A stretch of 64,000 bases of DNA from JALORV01 sp963712485 (GCA_963712485.1 CAVQID010000036.1:1-64000); one strand, 5' to 3'; shown: positions 18,065 through 29,099, numbered from the stretch's first letter. A program made the numbers and translations. The notes: generated from the sequence alone by a model not told the origin.

Positions 18065-19383
18065 ATGCAACAGACCGTGGAGAACCTCGGCGCGCTTGAG
18101 CGCCGGATCGACCTGACCGTTCCGGCGGCGACGATCGACAAGGAAGTGCAGACGCGACTGGCCAAGCTTGCACGCACCGTGAAGCTGCCCGGCTTCCGGC
18201 CCGGCAAGGTGCCGATCAAGATGGTCGCGGCCACGTACGGCGCCCAGGTCCAGGCCGAGGTCATGAACGACAAGGTCGGCGAGGCCTTCAGTTCGGCGGT
18301 GACCGCCGGCAAGCTGCGTGTCGCCGGCACGCCGAGGCTCGAGCCGCGGACGGTCGAGGGTTCGACCAGGATCTCGCGTTTTCGGCGACGTTCGAGGTCT
18401 ACCCGGAGATCGCGGTCGGCGACCTGACCGGCGTCGAGGTGCAGCGGGCGGTCTGCCCGGTCGGCGATGCGGAAGTCGACCGCACGCTCGAGATCATGCG
18501 CAAGCAGCGCGCCACGTACGAAGATGTCGTCGCGCGGGCCGCGGCCGGCGACGTGGTCGTGGTCGACTTCAAGGGCACGCTCGACGGCGACGCCGTTCGA
18601 TGGCGGCAGCGCCACCGACTTCCCGTTCACCGTCGGGCAGGGCCGGATGCTTCCCGAGTTCGAGGCTGCGGTGGTCGGCATGGCCGCCGGCGCGATCCAA
18701 GACCTTTCCGCTGACCTTTCCGGCGGACTACACGTCCACCGACCTGCCGGGCAAGACTGCCAGTTCGAGGTCACCATGAAGAAGGTGCAGCAGCCGGTGC
18801 TGCCGCCGCTCGACGCGGAGTTCGCCAAGTCGCTCGGCATCGCGGACGGTGATCTCGCGAAGATGCGGGCCGAGATCAAGGCCAACCTGGAGCGCGAGGT
18901 GGCATCGCGCCTCCGGGCGCGCACCAAGGACAGCGTGATGACGGCGCTGCTGACCGTCGCGTCCTTCGAGGTGCCCAAGTCGCTCGTCGAGGCGGACAAG
19001 CAGCGACTTGCCGAGATGGCGCGCCGCGACCTGACGGCGCGCGGCGTCGCGCAGCGACAAGGCGCCGTTGCCGCTCGAGCTCTTCCAGCCGCAGGCCGAG
19101 CGCCGGGTCCGGCTCGGGCTGCTCGTCGGCGAGGTCGTGCGGACGAACGGACTGCAGCCGCGCCCGGACCAGATCCGCAAGCTGGTCGAGGAGATGGCGC
19201 AGAGCTACGAGAGGCCGCAGGAAGTCATCAACTGGTACCTGTCCGACCGCAAGCGACTCGCCGAACTCGAAGACGATCGCGCTCGAGGACAATGTGACAC
19301 CTGGGTGCTGGAGCGGGCCAAGGTCGTCGACACGCACGGTGGCATTCGACGAACTGATGGGCCACACGCGCGCTGAGCGTTGA
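18065..19383 (+). CDS. tig: Trigger factor (eight single-base indels)
   Basis: Ribosome-associated chaperone and peptidyl-prolyl isomerase. The N-terminal ribosome-binding domain is clear: MQQTVENLGALERRIDLTV, then KLPGFRPGKVPIKMV with the usual GFRxGKxP signature near residue 45. The FKBP-like domain (VVVDFKGTLDGD, FTVGQGRMLPEFEAAVVGM) and C-terminal chaperone domain (ANLEREVASRLRARTKD, WYLSDRKRLAELE, WVLERAKVVDT) follow in shifting frames. I place losses at 18360, 18760 and 19297, and gains at 18595, 18697, 19052, 19275 and 19338. The net is plus two, which matches 1319 bases and about 438 residues ending at TGA 19381-19383. The codons between breaks are good, so this looks like poor consensus sequence, not a pseudogene. 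It is followed by clpP and clpX. Confidence 0.88.
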
Positions 19384-19399
19384 CCACGAGGGAGCAAGG

Positions 19400-20041
19400 A
19401 TGAAAAGCCACATAGTCACGCCATGGCCCGGCGCTCGAGCCGCAGGCGCTCGGCATGGTGCCGATCGTCATCGAGCAGAGCGGCCGCGGCGAGCGCGCCT
19501 ACGACATCTATTCGCGGCTGCTGCGCGACCGCGTCGTGTTCATGGTCGGGCCGGTCAACGACCAGACCGCCAACCTCGTCGTGGCCCAGCTGCTGTTCCT
19601 CGAATCGGAGAACCCGGACAAGGACATCTCGCTGTACATCAACTCGCCCGGCGGTTCGGTCTACGCCGGTCTGGCGATCTTCGACACGATGCAGTTCATC
19701 AAGCCCGACGTCTCGACCATCTGCGTCGGCATGGCGGCCAGCATGGGCGCGTTCCTGCTCGCGGCCGGCGCGAAGGGCAAGCGCTACTCGCTGCCCAACT
19801 CGCGCATCATGATCCACCAGCCGTCGGGCGGCGCGCAGGGCCAGGCGGCGGACATCGAGATCCACGCCCAGGAGATCCTCGATCTGCGCGAGCGCCTGAA
19901 CCGGATCCTGGCCGAGCGCACCGGCCAGCCGGTCGAGAAGATCGCGAAGGACACCGACCGCGACAACTTCATGTCCGCAGAGGATGCCGTAAGCTACGGA
20001 CTCGTCGACAAGATCTTTGTCAAACGCGGCGAACGCCGTAG
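19400..20041 (+). CDS. clpP: ATP-dependent Clp protease proteolytic subunit ClpP (two frameshifts)
   Basis: Serine peptidase forming the tetradecameric proteolytic barrel used by ClpX and ClpA. From GMVPIVIEQSGRGERAYDIY the sequence is typical: YINSPGGSVYAG, catalytic Ser in VGMAASMGAFLL, and His in MIHQPSGGAQG. The likely start is ATG at 19400 with ribosome-binding site GGGAGCAAGG. Between about 19413 and 19430 the frame shifts into ALEPQALG. At the 3' end the ClpP frame runs through without a stop into clpX; one missing base near 20035 would bring TAG at 20039-20041 into frame, giving about 213 residues. The gap to clpX is then 29 bases. Both indels are probably sequence errors. Confidence 0.88.
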   Translation: MKSHIVTPWPGARAAGARHGADRHRAERPRRARLRHLFAAAARPRRVHGRAGQRPDRQPRRGPAAVPRIGEPGQGHLAVHQLARRFGLRRSGDLRHDAVHQARRLDHLRRHGGQHGRVPARGRREGQALLAAQLAHHDPPAVGRRAGPGGGHRDPRPGDPRSARAPEPDPGRAHRPAGREDREGHRPRQLHVRRGCRKLRTRRQDLCQTRRTP

Positions 20042-20070
20042 GCGACGGCCAGCGGAGAAGTCCCGCGCTT

Positions 20071-21335
20071 ATGTCGGACAAGAAGGGTTCGAGCGAAAAG
20101 CTCCTGTACTGCTCCTTCTGCGGCAAGAGCCAGCACGAGGTCAAGAAGCTGATCGCCGGCCCGTCGGTGTTCATCTGCGACGAGTGCATCGACCTCTGCA
20201 ACGACATCATCCGCGACGAGACGACGGCGGACACCGCTGCCGGGGGGCGAAGTCCGACCTGCCGACCCCGCACGAAATCGGCTCGATCCTCGACCAGTAC
20301 GTGATCGGCCAGGACAAGGCCAAGCGCATCCTGTCGGTCGCCGTCTACAACCACTACAAGCGCCTGAAGCACCTCGGCACCAAGGATGACGTCGAACTCG
20401 CGAAGAGCAACATCCTGCTGATCGGGCCGACCGGCTCGGGCAAGACGCTGCTGGCGCAGACGCTGGCGCGGCTGCTGAACGTCCCCTTCGTGATCGCCGA
20501 CGCCACGACGCTGACCGAGGCGGGATACGTCGGCGAGGACGTCGAGAACATCATCCAGAAGCTGCTGCAGAACTGCAATTACGAGGTCGAGAAGGCGCAG
20601 CACGGCATCGTCTACATCGACGAGATCGACAAGATCTCGCGCAAGAGCGACAACCCGTCGATCACCCGCGACGTCTCGGGCGAAGGCGTGCAGCAGGCGC
20701 TGCTGAAGCTGATCGAGGGCACCATCGCCTCGGTGCCGCCGCAGGGCGGGCGCAAGCACCCGAACCAGGACTTCGTGCAGATCGACACGACGAACATCCT
20801 GTTCGTCTGCGGCGGCGCGTTCGACGGCGTCGAGAAGATCATCCGCAGCCGTTCCGAGAAGAGCGGCATCGGATTTGGCGCGACGGTGACGAGCGCCAGC
20901 GACCGCTCCGTCGGCGACCTGCTGCGCGACGTCGAGCCCGAGGACCTGATCAAGTTCGGCCTGATCCCGGAGCTCGTCGGCCGCCTGCCGGTGGTCGCCA
21001 CGCTCGACGAACTGAGCGAAGATGCGCTGGTCGAGATCCTGGTCGCACCGAAGAACGCGCTGATCAAGCAGTTCCAGCGGCTGTTCCAGATGGAAGGCGT
21101 CGAACTGGAGGTGCGGCCCGATGCGCTGCGGGCGATCGCGCGCAAGGCGATCAAGCGCAAGACCGGTGCCCGCGGCCTGCGTTCGATCGTCGAGGGCGTC
21201 CTGCTCGACGTGATGTACGACCTGCCGAGCACCAAGAACGTCGTCAAGGTCGTCGTCGACGAGAACACCATCGGCGGCGGCAAGCCGCTGCTGATGTACG
21301 CCGACCAGCCGAAGGTCGCCGGCGCTCCACGCTAG
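20071..21335 (+). CDS. clpX: ATP-dependent protease ATPase subunit ClpX (one frameshift)
   Basis: AAA+ unfoldase that feeds tagged substrates into ClpP. The N-terminal zinc-binding domain starts MSDKKGSSEKLLYCSFCGKS with the second Cys pair in CDECIDLC. Walker A GPTGSGKTLLAQ, Walker B IVYIDEIDKIS, sensor 1 ILFVCGGAFDG and the RKTGARGLRSI sensor-2 region are all present. A G6 run at 20242-20247 has lost one G: the frame ends in nonsense there, while the next frame resumes KSDLPTPHEIGSILDQYVIG. Restored length is about 421 residues. The homopolymer location points to a sequencing error. It follows clpP closely and is presumably cotranscribed. Confidence 0.92.
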
Positions 21336-21400
21336 GCGGACGCCGTCGGGCGCCCTGCGGGCCGCGACGAGCGCCGTCGCGTGCTAGATTGAAATCCGCT

Positions 21401-21458
21401 GAAGGTTCACCGGGCTTGCTTTACCCCTGCCCGGACCCATATGGCTCGCTGAACCTTC
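21401..21458. repeat. Inverted repeat flanking the lon promoter region
   Basis: GAAGGTTCA at 21401-21409 is the exact reverse complement of TGAACCTTC at 21450-21458. The arms are 40 bases apart and enclose the candidate heat-shock promoter. They could be paired operator half-sites or the foot of a structured leader. Confidence 0.4.
21415..21442 (+). promoter_or_regulatory. Candidate sigma32 (RpoH) promoter of lon
   Basis: CTTGCTT at 21415-21421 resembles the -35 CTTGAAA and ACCCATAT at 21435-21442 resembles the -10 CCCCATNT, with a 13-base spacer in the accepted range. The lon ATG is 38 bases after the -10. lon is a known heat-shock gene, which makes the match credible, but the -35 has two mismatches. 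Confidence 0.45.
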
Positions 21459-21480
21459 CAAATTTGAGGGAACCATCCCT

Positions 21481-23894
<2,414 letters not shown>

Positions 23895-23902
23895 AGCGAC
23901 TG

Positions 23903-23933
23903 CAGTGTGCACCCGCAACGCGGGTGCACACTG
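23903..23933 (+). terminator. Perfect 14-bp hairpin after lon
   Basis: CAGTGTGCACCCGC (23903-23916) and its exact complement (23920-23933) enclose a 3-base loop, eight bases after the lon stop. No T run follows, so it may act as an mRNA-stabilising 3' hairpin or Rho-assisted terminator. Confidence 0.6.
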
Positions 23934-23974
23934 CGCATCACTTCGCCCAGAGCAAAAAAATCGTTTGCTTGCGC

Positions 23975-24003
23975 TTGACACTCCCATAGCAGCGCGGTTG
24001 AAT
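23975..24003 (+). promoter_or_regulatory. Sigma70-type promoter of hupB
   Basis: A consensus TTGACA at 23975-23980, a 17-base spacer and TTGAAT at 23998-24003 lie about 108 bases upstream of the hupB start. The region is AT-rich compared with its surroundings. Confidence 0.6.
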
Positions 24004-24111
24004 AGCCTTCCAAATTTTTCCACGCGCGTTTCCGGCCGATACAAAACAAAATACTCGCTGCGACGGCCGCCTTGCGCAGAAATCCGAGACCAGTTGACAG
24101 AGGGGGTTTAC

Positions 24112-24384
24112 GTGAACAAGACAGAACTGATCGACCACATCGCCAAACAAGCGGACATCTCCAAAGCCGCGGCGGGTCGGGCCCTCGAAGCGATCGTCGC
24201 CGGTATCCGGACCAGCCTGAAGAAGGGCAATTCCGTGACGCTGGTCGGCTTCGGGACCTTCACGGTCGGCAAGCGCGCTGCGCGCACTGGGCGTAATCCT
24301 CGAACCGGCGACTCGATCAAGATCAAGGCTGCCAAGGTTCCGAAGTTCCGTCCTGGCAAGGCGCTGAAAGATTCGCTAAACTAG
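24112..24384 (+). CDS. hupB: DNA-binding protein HU-beta
   Basis: A 90-residue nucleoid protein that bends DNA non-specifically. VNKTELIDHIAKQADISKAA, the hydrophobic core VTLVGFGTF, and the DNA-contacting arm with RAARTGRNPRTGDSIKI are canonical. The start is GTG at 24112, supported by AGGGGG eight bases upstream; no ATG fits. The gene lies between lon and the tRNA-Val/tRNA-Asp pair, the usual betaproteobacterial context, and has its own promoter. Intact. Confidence 0.95.
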   Translation: MNKTELIDHIAKQADISKAAAGRALEAIVAGIRTSLKKGNSVTLVGFGTFTVGKRAARTGRNPRTGDSIKIKAAKVPKFRPGKALKDSLN

Positions 24385-24455
24385 CCGGCTTCGCAGCGAG
24401 GTAGCCGCCGCGGCTTTCGGAGCAACGCGTTGCTTCGTGAGTGGTGAGGACGCGC

Positions 24456-24531
24456 GGGTGCTTAGCTCAGTTGGTAGAGCGGCGCCCTTACAAGGCGTAG
24501 GTCGGGAGTTCGAGCCTCTCAGCACCCACCA
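24456..24531 (+). tRNA. tRNA-Val (anticodon TAC)
   Basis: A 76-base cloverleaf: acceptor GGGTGCT pairs with AGCACCC, D arm AGCTCAGTTGGTAGAGC, anticodon TAC in CCCTTACAAGG, T arm ending GGGAGTTCGAGCC, CCA encoded at 24529-24531. Confidence 0.96.
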
Positions 24532-24569
24532 TCAAGCGACGTGGTGAAGCCTGCGAAATTATTGCCCGG

Positions 24570-24646
24570 GGAGTGGTAGTTCAGTTGGTTAGAATACCGG
24601 CCTGTCACGCCGGGGGTCGCGGGTTCGAGTCCCGTCCACTCCGCCA
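24570..24646 (+). tRNA. tRNA-Asp (anticodon GTC)
   Basis: A 77-base cloverleaf: acceptor GGAGTGG pairs with CCACTCC, D arm AGTTCAGTTGGTTAGAAT, anticodon GTC in CCTGTCACGCC, T arm CGGGTTCGAGTCCCG, CCA at 24644-24646. It is 38 bases after tRNA-Val and shares its transcript, ended by the terminator at 24654. Confidence 0.97.
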
Positions 24647-24653
24647 CACGACG

Positions 24654-24679
24654 AAGGCGAACGAGAGTTCGCCTTTTTT
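24654..24679 (+). terminator. Rho-independent terminator after tRNA-Val/tRNA-Asp
   Basis: A nine-base stem AAGGCGAAC / GTTCGCCTT with loop GAGA, running into six T residues (24674-24679). It lies eight bases after the tRNA-Asp CCA. Confidence 0.9.
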
Positions 24680-24710
24680 GTTGCTAAGTCCCTGACGACC
24701 GAGACCCATC

Positions 24711-26645
24711 ATGTTTGATTCGATCCGCTCGCATCGCCGCTGGCTGATGTTCTTCATGCTGGTGCTCATCTTCCCGTCGTTCGTCTTCTTCGGGATCCAG
24801 GGCTACAACAGCTTCGTGTCGGGCGAGGGTGCGCTGGCGACCGTCGACGGTGTGCCGATAACGCAGCAGGATTTCGATATTGCGCAGCGCGACCGCGTCG
24901 AGCGGCTGCGACAGCAGTTCGGGCCCGATTTCGATCCCAAGGTGCTGGACACGCAGGAAGGTCGCGCCGCCATCCTCGACGGGCTGCTGATCGACCGTGC
25001 GCTGACGCGCGAAGTGGAGCAGGGTAGCGTCGTCGTGAGCAACGATCGCCTGCGGCAGGTGATAGCCAATGTCCCGGCGTTTCAGGAAGACAACAAGTTC
25101 AGCATCGAGCGCTACAGGGCCTTCGTCGCCGCGCAGGGCATGACCGAACCGCAGTTCGAAGAACGCGTGCGCGCCGACCTGCGCAAGCAGCTGCTGGTAA
25201 ACGCCGTTCTCGAATCGACGCTGGTGCCCGCGCAGGTCGCCGATCGCATCGACCGGGTACTGCTCGATCAGCGCGAAGTGCGGATTCTTCCGGTCCGCGC
25301 GGATGCCTACCTGGCCAAGGTCACCATCACCGATGCACAGGTCACGGAGTTCTATGACAAGCACCAGAAGGACTTCGAGACTCCTGAGAGCGTCAAGGTC
25401 GAGTACCTCGTGCTGAACGCCGATGCCATTGCCGGGCAGGCCGCGGTGGCCGAGGCCGACGTCAAGGCGTATTACGACCAGAACCAGGGGCGCTACGGTA
25501 CCGAGGAGCAGCGCCGCGCAAGCCACATCCTCATTACGCCGGAGGGGAGCGACAAGGCCGCCGCGCGCAAGAAGGCTGAAGGCATCCTCGCGTCACTGAA
25601 GTCGAACCCCGGTGATTTTGCGAAGATCGCGAAGGAGCAGTCCAAGGACCCGGGCTCCGCCGCGCAGGGTGGTGACCTGGGCTTCTTCGGCAAGGGCATG
25701 ATGGTCAAGCCGTTCGAAGACACTGCGTTCACGCTGAAGGCGGGCGAAACGAGCGAAGTGGTCGAAACCGACTTTGGCTACCACATCATCCGCGTTACGG
25801 AAATCAAGCCGGCGCAGGTGAAGCCGCTCGCCGACGTGCGCGCGGAAATCGAGAAGGAACTGCGCACGCAGCAGGCGCAGAAGCGTTTCGCCGAAGCGGC
25901 CGAGCAGTTCACGAACCTGGTCTACGAGCAGGCTGACTCACTGCAGCCGGCCGCCGAAAAACTGGGACTGAAGGTCGCGACGCAGGACAACCTGACGCGC
26001 AGCGGACTGCCGGCAGCAGCGAACCAGCCGCAGGTATTCACGCCTCGTGTGGTCGAGGCCCTGTTCGCCGAAGACGCGCTGAAGAACCGGCGCAACACCC
26101 AGGCGATCGAGATTGCTGCGAACACGCTGGTGTCCGCGCGCGTCGTCGACTATCGCGCGGCGGCTGTTCGACCGTTCGAGGAGGTCAAGTCCGTCATCCG
26201 CCAGCGCCTCGAGCGCGAAGAGGCGGCGAAGCTGGCCCGCAAGGCCGGCGAGGAGAAGCTGGTCGAACTCCGGAAGCAGCCGTCCGAGACGGGATTCTCT
26301 CCGCCGCTGACGGTGTCGCGTCGGGCACCGCAAGGCATGCCGCCCAGTCTTCTGAACGAAGTGCTGCGCACGCCGACCGACAAGCTTCCCACGTTCGTCG
26401 GCGCCGACGTCGAGGGCGCCGGTTACCTGATCGCGCAGGTGCTCTCGGCCAAGGAAGGCGCGGCCCAGGACGCCGCGCAGCGTGAGGCCGAGCGCCGTGC
26501 GCTCGCGCGGCAGTTTGCAGCGGCCGACGAAATCGCCTTTGCGGAGGGGCTGCGGGCGCGCCACAAGGCCAAGGTGCTGAAGCCCGAGTTCCAGCGCGAA
26601 GCGGCCAAGAGTACGGCTGTCGAGGGCAAAGCCGCGACCAAGTGA
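24711..26645 (+). CDS. ppiD: Periplasmic folding chaperone PpiD (SurA-N/parvulin)
   Basis: A 644-residue inner-membrane-anchored peptidyl-prolyl isomerase assisting folding of exported proteins at the Sec translocon. A single N-terminal membrane anchor follows MFDSIRSHRRW (WLMFFMLVLIFPSFVFFGI). The SurA-like chaperone domain spans about 40-190 (VDGVPITQQDFD). One parvulin domain covers about 265-365 (RASHILITPEG, DPGSAAQGGDLGFFGKG, FGYHIIRVTEI). A C-terminal PpiD-specific region follows. Its place after hupB and the tRNAs is the standard gene order. Intact. Confidence 0.93.
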   Translation: MFDSIRSHRRWLMFFMLVLIFPSFVFFGIQGYNSFVSGEGALATVDGVPITQQDFDIAQRDRVERLRQQFGPDFDPKVLDTQEGRAAILDGLLIDRALTREVEQGSVVVSNDRLRQVIANVPAFQEDNKFSIERYRAFVAAQGMTEPQFEERVRADLRKQLLVNAVLESTLVPAQVADRIDRVLLDQREVRILPVRADAYLAKVTITDAQVTEFYDKHQKDFETPESVKVEYLVLNADAIAGQAAVAEADVKAYYDQNQGRYGTEEQRRASHILITPEGSDKAAARKKAEGILASLKSNPGDFAKIAKEQSKDPGSAAQGGDLGFFGKGMMVKPFEDTAFTLKAGETSEVVETDFGYHIIRVTEIKPAQVKPLADVRAEIEKELRTQQAQKRFAEAAEQFTNLVYEQADSLQPAAEKLGLKVATQDNLTRSGLPAAANQPQVFTPRVVEALFAEDALKNRRNTQAIEIAANTLVSARVVDYRAAAVRPFEEVKSVIRQRLEREEAAKLARKAGEEKLVELRKQPSETGFSPPLTVSRRAPQGMPPSLLNEVLRTPTDKLPTFVGADVEGAGYLIAQVLSAKEGAAQDAAQREAERRALARQFAAADEIAFAEGLRARHKAKVLKPEFQREAAKSTAVEGKAATK

Positions 26646-26660
26646 GGCGCGGACTGGTGG

Positions 26661-27719
26661 TTACGCCAGCAGCGCGTCCGCGGCGGCCGCATACGCCGTC
26701 GCGGCCTCCGAAACGATCGGCATGACGCGAGCCGAGTCGAGTTGGCTGAAGTTGCGCGCAATCGACTTCTCGTAGGCGGGGTCGTAGTGCTCGAGCAGCA
26801 ACTGCTCGACCATCTGGTCCCAGTCGTTCGACTCGGCCAGTGCCTTCCAGCGATTGATCCGTTCGTGGCCATGCAGCGCTACCAGGCATTCGAGCTGGGT
26901 CATCAGTGCGGACGGGTTCGCTTCAAAGTGCGCGTATTCGTCGCGCAGCAGCCGGATGCGCACGTCACGCGCCACCTGCAGGCGGATGCAGGGTGAAGCG
27001 CGCATGGCCGCGAGCAGCGCGTCGGGCACGCGCAGGCTGCCGACCCTGCGGCTTTCAGATTCGACGAATATCGGGCGCGTCGGATCGAAGCGGCGCAACC
27101 GGTCCCAGATCAGCGATTCGAAGTGCTTCTGCCCCGGCTGCGGTTGTGACGGCAATCCGCCCAGCACGGAACCCTTGTGGCAGGCCAGTGCTTCCAGGTC
27201 GAGCACCTGCGCGCCTGCGGCGCCGAGGTGCTGCAGCAGCCGGCTCTTGCCACTGCCCGTGGCGCCGCAGATCACCTGGAATGTAAGGCGTTCGGGCAAT
27301 GCCTCGAGCTCCTTCATGATTGCGCGACGGTATTCGCGGTAGCCGCCCTTGAGCTGTGCCGCACGCCAGCCGACGCGCGCGAGGATATGCGTCATCGCAC
27401 CGCTGCGGTTGCCGCCGCGCCAGCAATACACGAGCGGCTGCCAGTCCCTCGGCTTGTCCGCGAAGCGGCGTTCGATGTGTTCGGCGATGTTGCGGGCCAC
27501 CAGCGCCGCGCCACGGCGACGCGCCTCGAAGGACGACTGCTGCCGATCCATCGTGCCGACTTCCGCGCGTTGCAGGTCCGAGAGCACCGGACAGTTGATG
27601 GCACCGGGAACGTGATCCTCCGCGAATTCGCTTTCGCTGCGCACGTCGACGACGGTGTCGTACCGGTCCAGGTTGCGCAGCGCGTCGGTGGCTTCGACGA
27701 GCCCGTGTTCGGGCCTCAT
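26661..27719 (-). CDS. mnmH: tRNA 2-selenouridine synthase (SelU/MnmH)
   Basis: A 352-residue enzyme that replaces sulfur by selenium in 2-thiouridine at tRNA wobble position 34, via a geranylated intermediate. The N-terminal rhodanese domain has the active Cys in LVYCWRGGNRSG near residue 97. The C-terminal half has the P-loop ICGATGSGKSRLL near residue 150, followed by DLEALACHKGSVLG. These two parts define SelU. The ATG at 27719 overlaps the tesA stop (ATGA), so it is translated from the tesA transcript. The selenophosphate donor gene selD is not in the window. Intact. Confidence 0.92.
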   Translation of the reverse strand: MRPEHGLVEATDALRNLDRYDTVVDVRSESEFAEDHVPGAINCPVLSDLQRAEVGTMDRQQSSFEARRRGAALVARNIAEHIERRFADKPRDWQPLVYCWRGGNRSGAMTHILARVGWRAAQLKGGYREYRRAIMKELEALPERLTFQVICGATGSGKSRLLQHLGAAGAQVLDLEALACHKGSVLGGLPSQPQPGQKHFESLIWDRLRRFDPTRPIFVESESRRVGSLRVPDALLAAMRASPCIRLQVARDVRIRLLRDEYAHFEANPSALMTQLECLVALHGHERINRWKALAESNDWDQMVEQLLLEHYDPAYEKSIARNFSQLDSARVMPIVSEAATAYAAAADALLA

Positions 27720-28423
27720 CGGGACTTGGCGGCGCTGGTCCGCAACAGGGGTTGCAGGTGCGGCCAGACATTGTCCAGCATGCGCGGCTGCGCCGACTGG
27801 CTCGGATGAATGCGGTCGGCCTGGAAGTAGTCGAGCGACTCCGCGAAGCCGTCGAGCAGGAACGGCGCCAGCGGAGCACGCAGCTCGCGCGCGACCGACG
27901 CGAAGGAATCGAAGAAGCGCTCCGAGTAGTCGCGGCCGTAGTTGGGCGGCACGCGCACGCCAACCAGCAGCACGGCGGCACCCGCCGTCTGCGCCGCCTT
28001 CGTCATCGCGGCCAGGTTGTCGCGCATCGCTGCGAGTGGCAGGCCGCGCAGTCCATCGTTGGCGCCGAGTTCCAGGATCACGACAGTCGGCCTGTGCTGC
28101 TTCAGCAATGCGGGTAAACGAGTGCGGCCGCCGCTGGTGGTTTCACCGCTGATGCTGGCATTGACGACCGTATAATCCAGACGACGGTTGCGCAGGCGCT
28201 CGGAGAGCAACTGAACCCATCCGGCGCCTCGCGGCAGCCCGTATTCCGCCGAGAGACTGTCCCCCACAACCAGTATTACCGGACGCGTGCTGGCGTCCTG
28301 CGGCACCGCCGTGCCCTGCGCGAAGGCCATGCCGACGCCGCCCGCAGCGGCAAGCGCCGGAATCAGCGTGCAAAGGGCGTGAAGAAATGTTCTGCGCGAG
28401 ACAGAGGAGCAGGTGACGAACAT
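27716..28423 (-). CDS. tesA: Periplasmic arylesterase/acyl-CoA thioesterase I (SGNH hydrolase)
   Basis: A 235-residue GDSL esterase of the TesA/lysophospholipase L1 type. The four SGNH blocks are visible: VVGDSLSAEYGL (Ser), SGETTSGG (Gly), LELGANDGLRG (Asn) and DRIHPS (Asp, His). The N terminus has an SRRTFLHAL twin-arginine-like pattern followed by a hydrophobic stretch to FAQG, so export may go by Tat; a Sec signal is also possible. The start ATG at 28423 lies inside the first codons of the divergent ABC gene (GTG 28413). The divergent tesA/ybbA arrangement is conserved in Proteobacteria. A longer upstream frame is only the complement of the ABC gene. Confidence 0.9.
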   Translation of the reverse strand: MFVTCSSVSRRTFLHALCTLIPALAAAGGVGMAFAQGTAVPQDASTRPVILVVGDSLSAEYGLPRGAGWVQLLSERLRNRRLDYTVVNASISGETTSGGRTRLPALLKQHRPTVVILELGANDGLRGLPLAAMRDNLAAMTKAAQTAGAAVLLVGVRVPPNYGRDYSERFFDSFASVARELRAPLAPFLLDGFAESLDYFQADRIHPSQSAQPRMLDNVWPHLQPLLRTSAAKSR

Positions 28424-29099
28424 CGCGGTGGAGGCGCAAGGCCTCGGCAAGGTCGTGCAGGATGCCACAGGCAGCCTGACGATCCTCGATGATATCAATC
28501 TGGCCATCGGCGCCGGCGAGACGGTGGCGGTCGTTGGCGCTTCCGGGTCGGGCAAGTCCACGCTGCTCGGACTGCTCGCGGGCCTCGATGTTCCGACCTC
28601 AGGGAAGGTGCGCATCTTCGACGAAGACCTGTTCAGCCTGGACGAAGACGGCCGGGCCGCCCTGCGTGCGCGTTCGATCGGATTTGTGTTCCAGTCGTTC
28701 CAGTTGCTGCCGCACCTGACCGCGCTCGAAAATGTGCTGCTTCCTCTCGAACTGACCGGGCGCGCGCCCGAAGGCGAGGAACCGGTTGCTGCCGCACGGG
28801 GGCTGCTCGCGCGCGTCGGGCTTGGCGAGCGACTCGCGCACTATCCGAAGTATCTGAGCGGCGGCGAGCAGCAGCGCGTTGCGTTAGCGCGCGCCTTCGT
28901 CCTGCGGCCGCCGTTGCTGCTGGCGGACGAACCGACCGGCAGCCTTGATGCGCGCACCGGTGAAGCCGTCATCGACCTGATGTTCGAATTGAATCTCGAA
29001 CGCGGGTCGACGCTCGTGCTGGTCACTCACGATGCGGGAATCGCAAGTCGCTGCGCACGCCGCATCGAGCTCGCTGCCGGGCGCGTGCTCACGCAGTGA
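28413..29099 (+). CDS. ABC transporter ATPase, YbbA/LolD type
   Basis: A 228-residue MacB/LolD-family ATPase. Walker A GASGSGKSTLL near residue 45, signature LSGGEQQRVALARA near residue 150, Walker B LLLADEPTGSLD and switch VTHD are complete. E. coli YbbA has the same divergent position relative to tesA and works with the large permease YbbP. Here no permease follows: the gene ends 11 bases inside the convergent nnrD. The start GTG 28413 has a good GAGGAG site and overlaps the tesA start. An exported or lipoprotein substrate is likely, but the partner is unknown. Confidence 0.9.
   Translation: MTNIAVEAQGLGKVVQDATGSLTILDDINLAIGAGETVAVVGASGSGKSTLLGLLAGLDVPTSGKVRIFDEDLFSLDEDGRAALRARSIGFVFQSFQLLPHLTALENVLLPLELTGRAPEGEEPVAAARGLLARVGLGERLAHYPKYLSGGEQQRVALARAFVLRPPLLLADEPTGSLDARTGEAVIDLMFELNLERGSTLVLVTHDAGIASRCARRIELAAGRVLTQ

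Noticed and set aside
19455..21335. A 626-codon ClpP-ClpX fusion protein
   Set aside because: The linker is the ClpX zinc-finger DNA in the wrong frame; two indels explain it.
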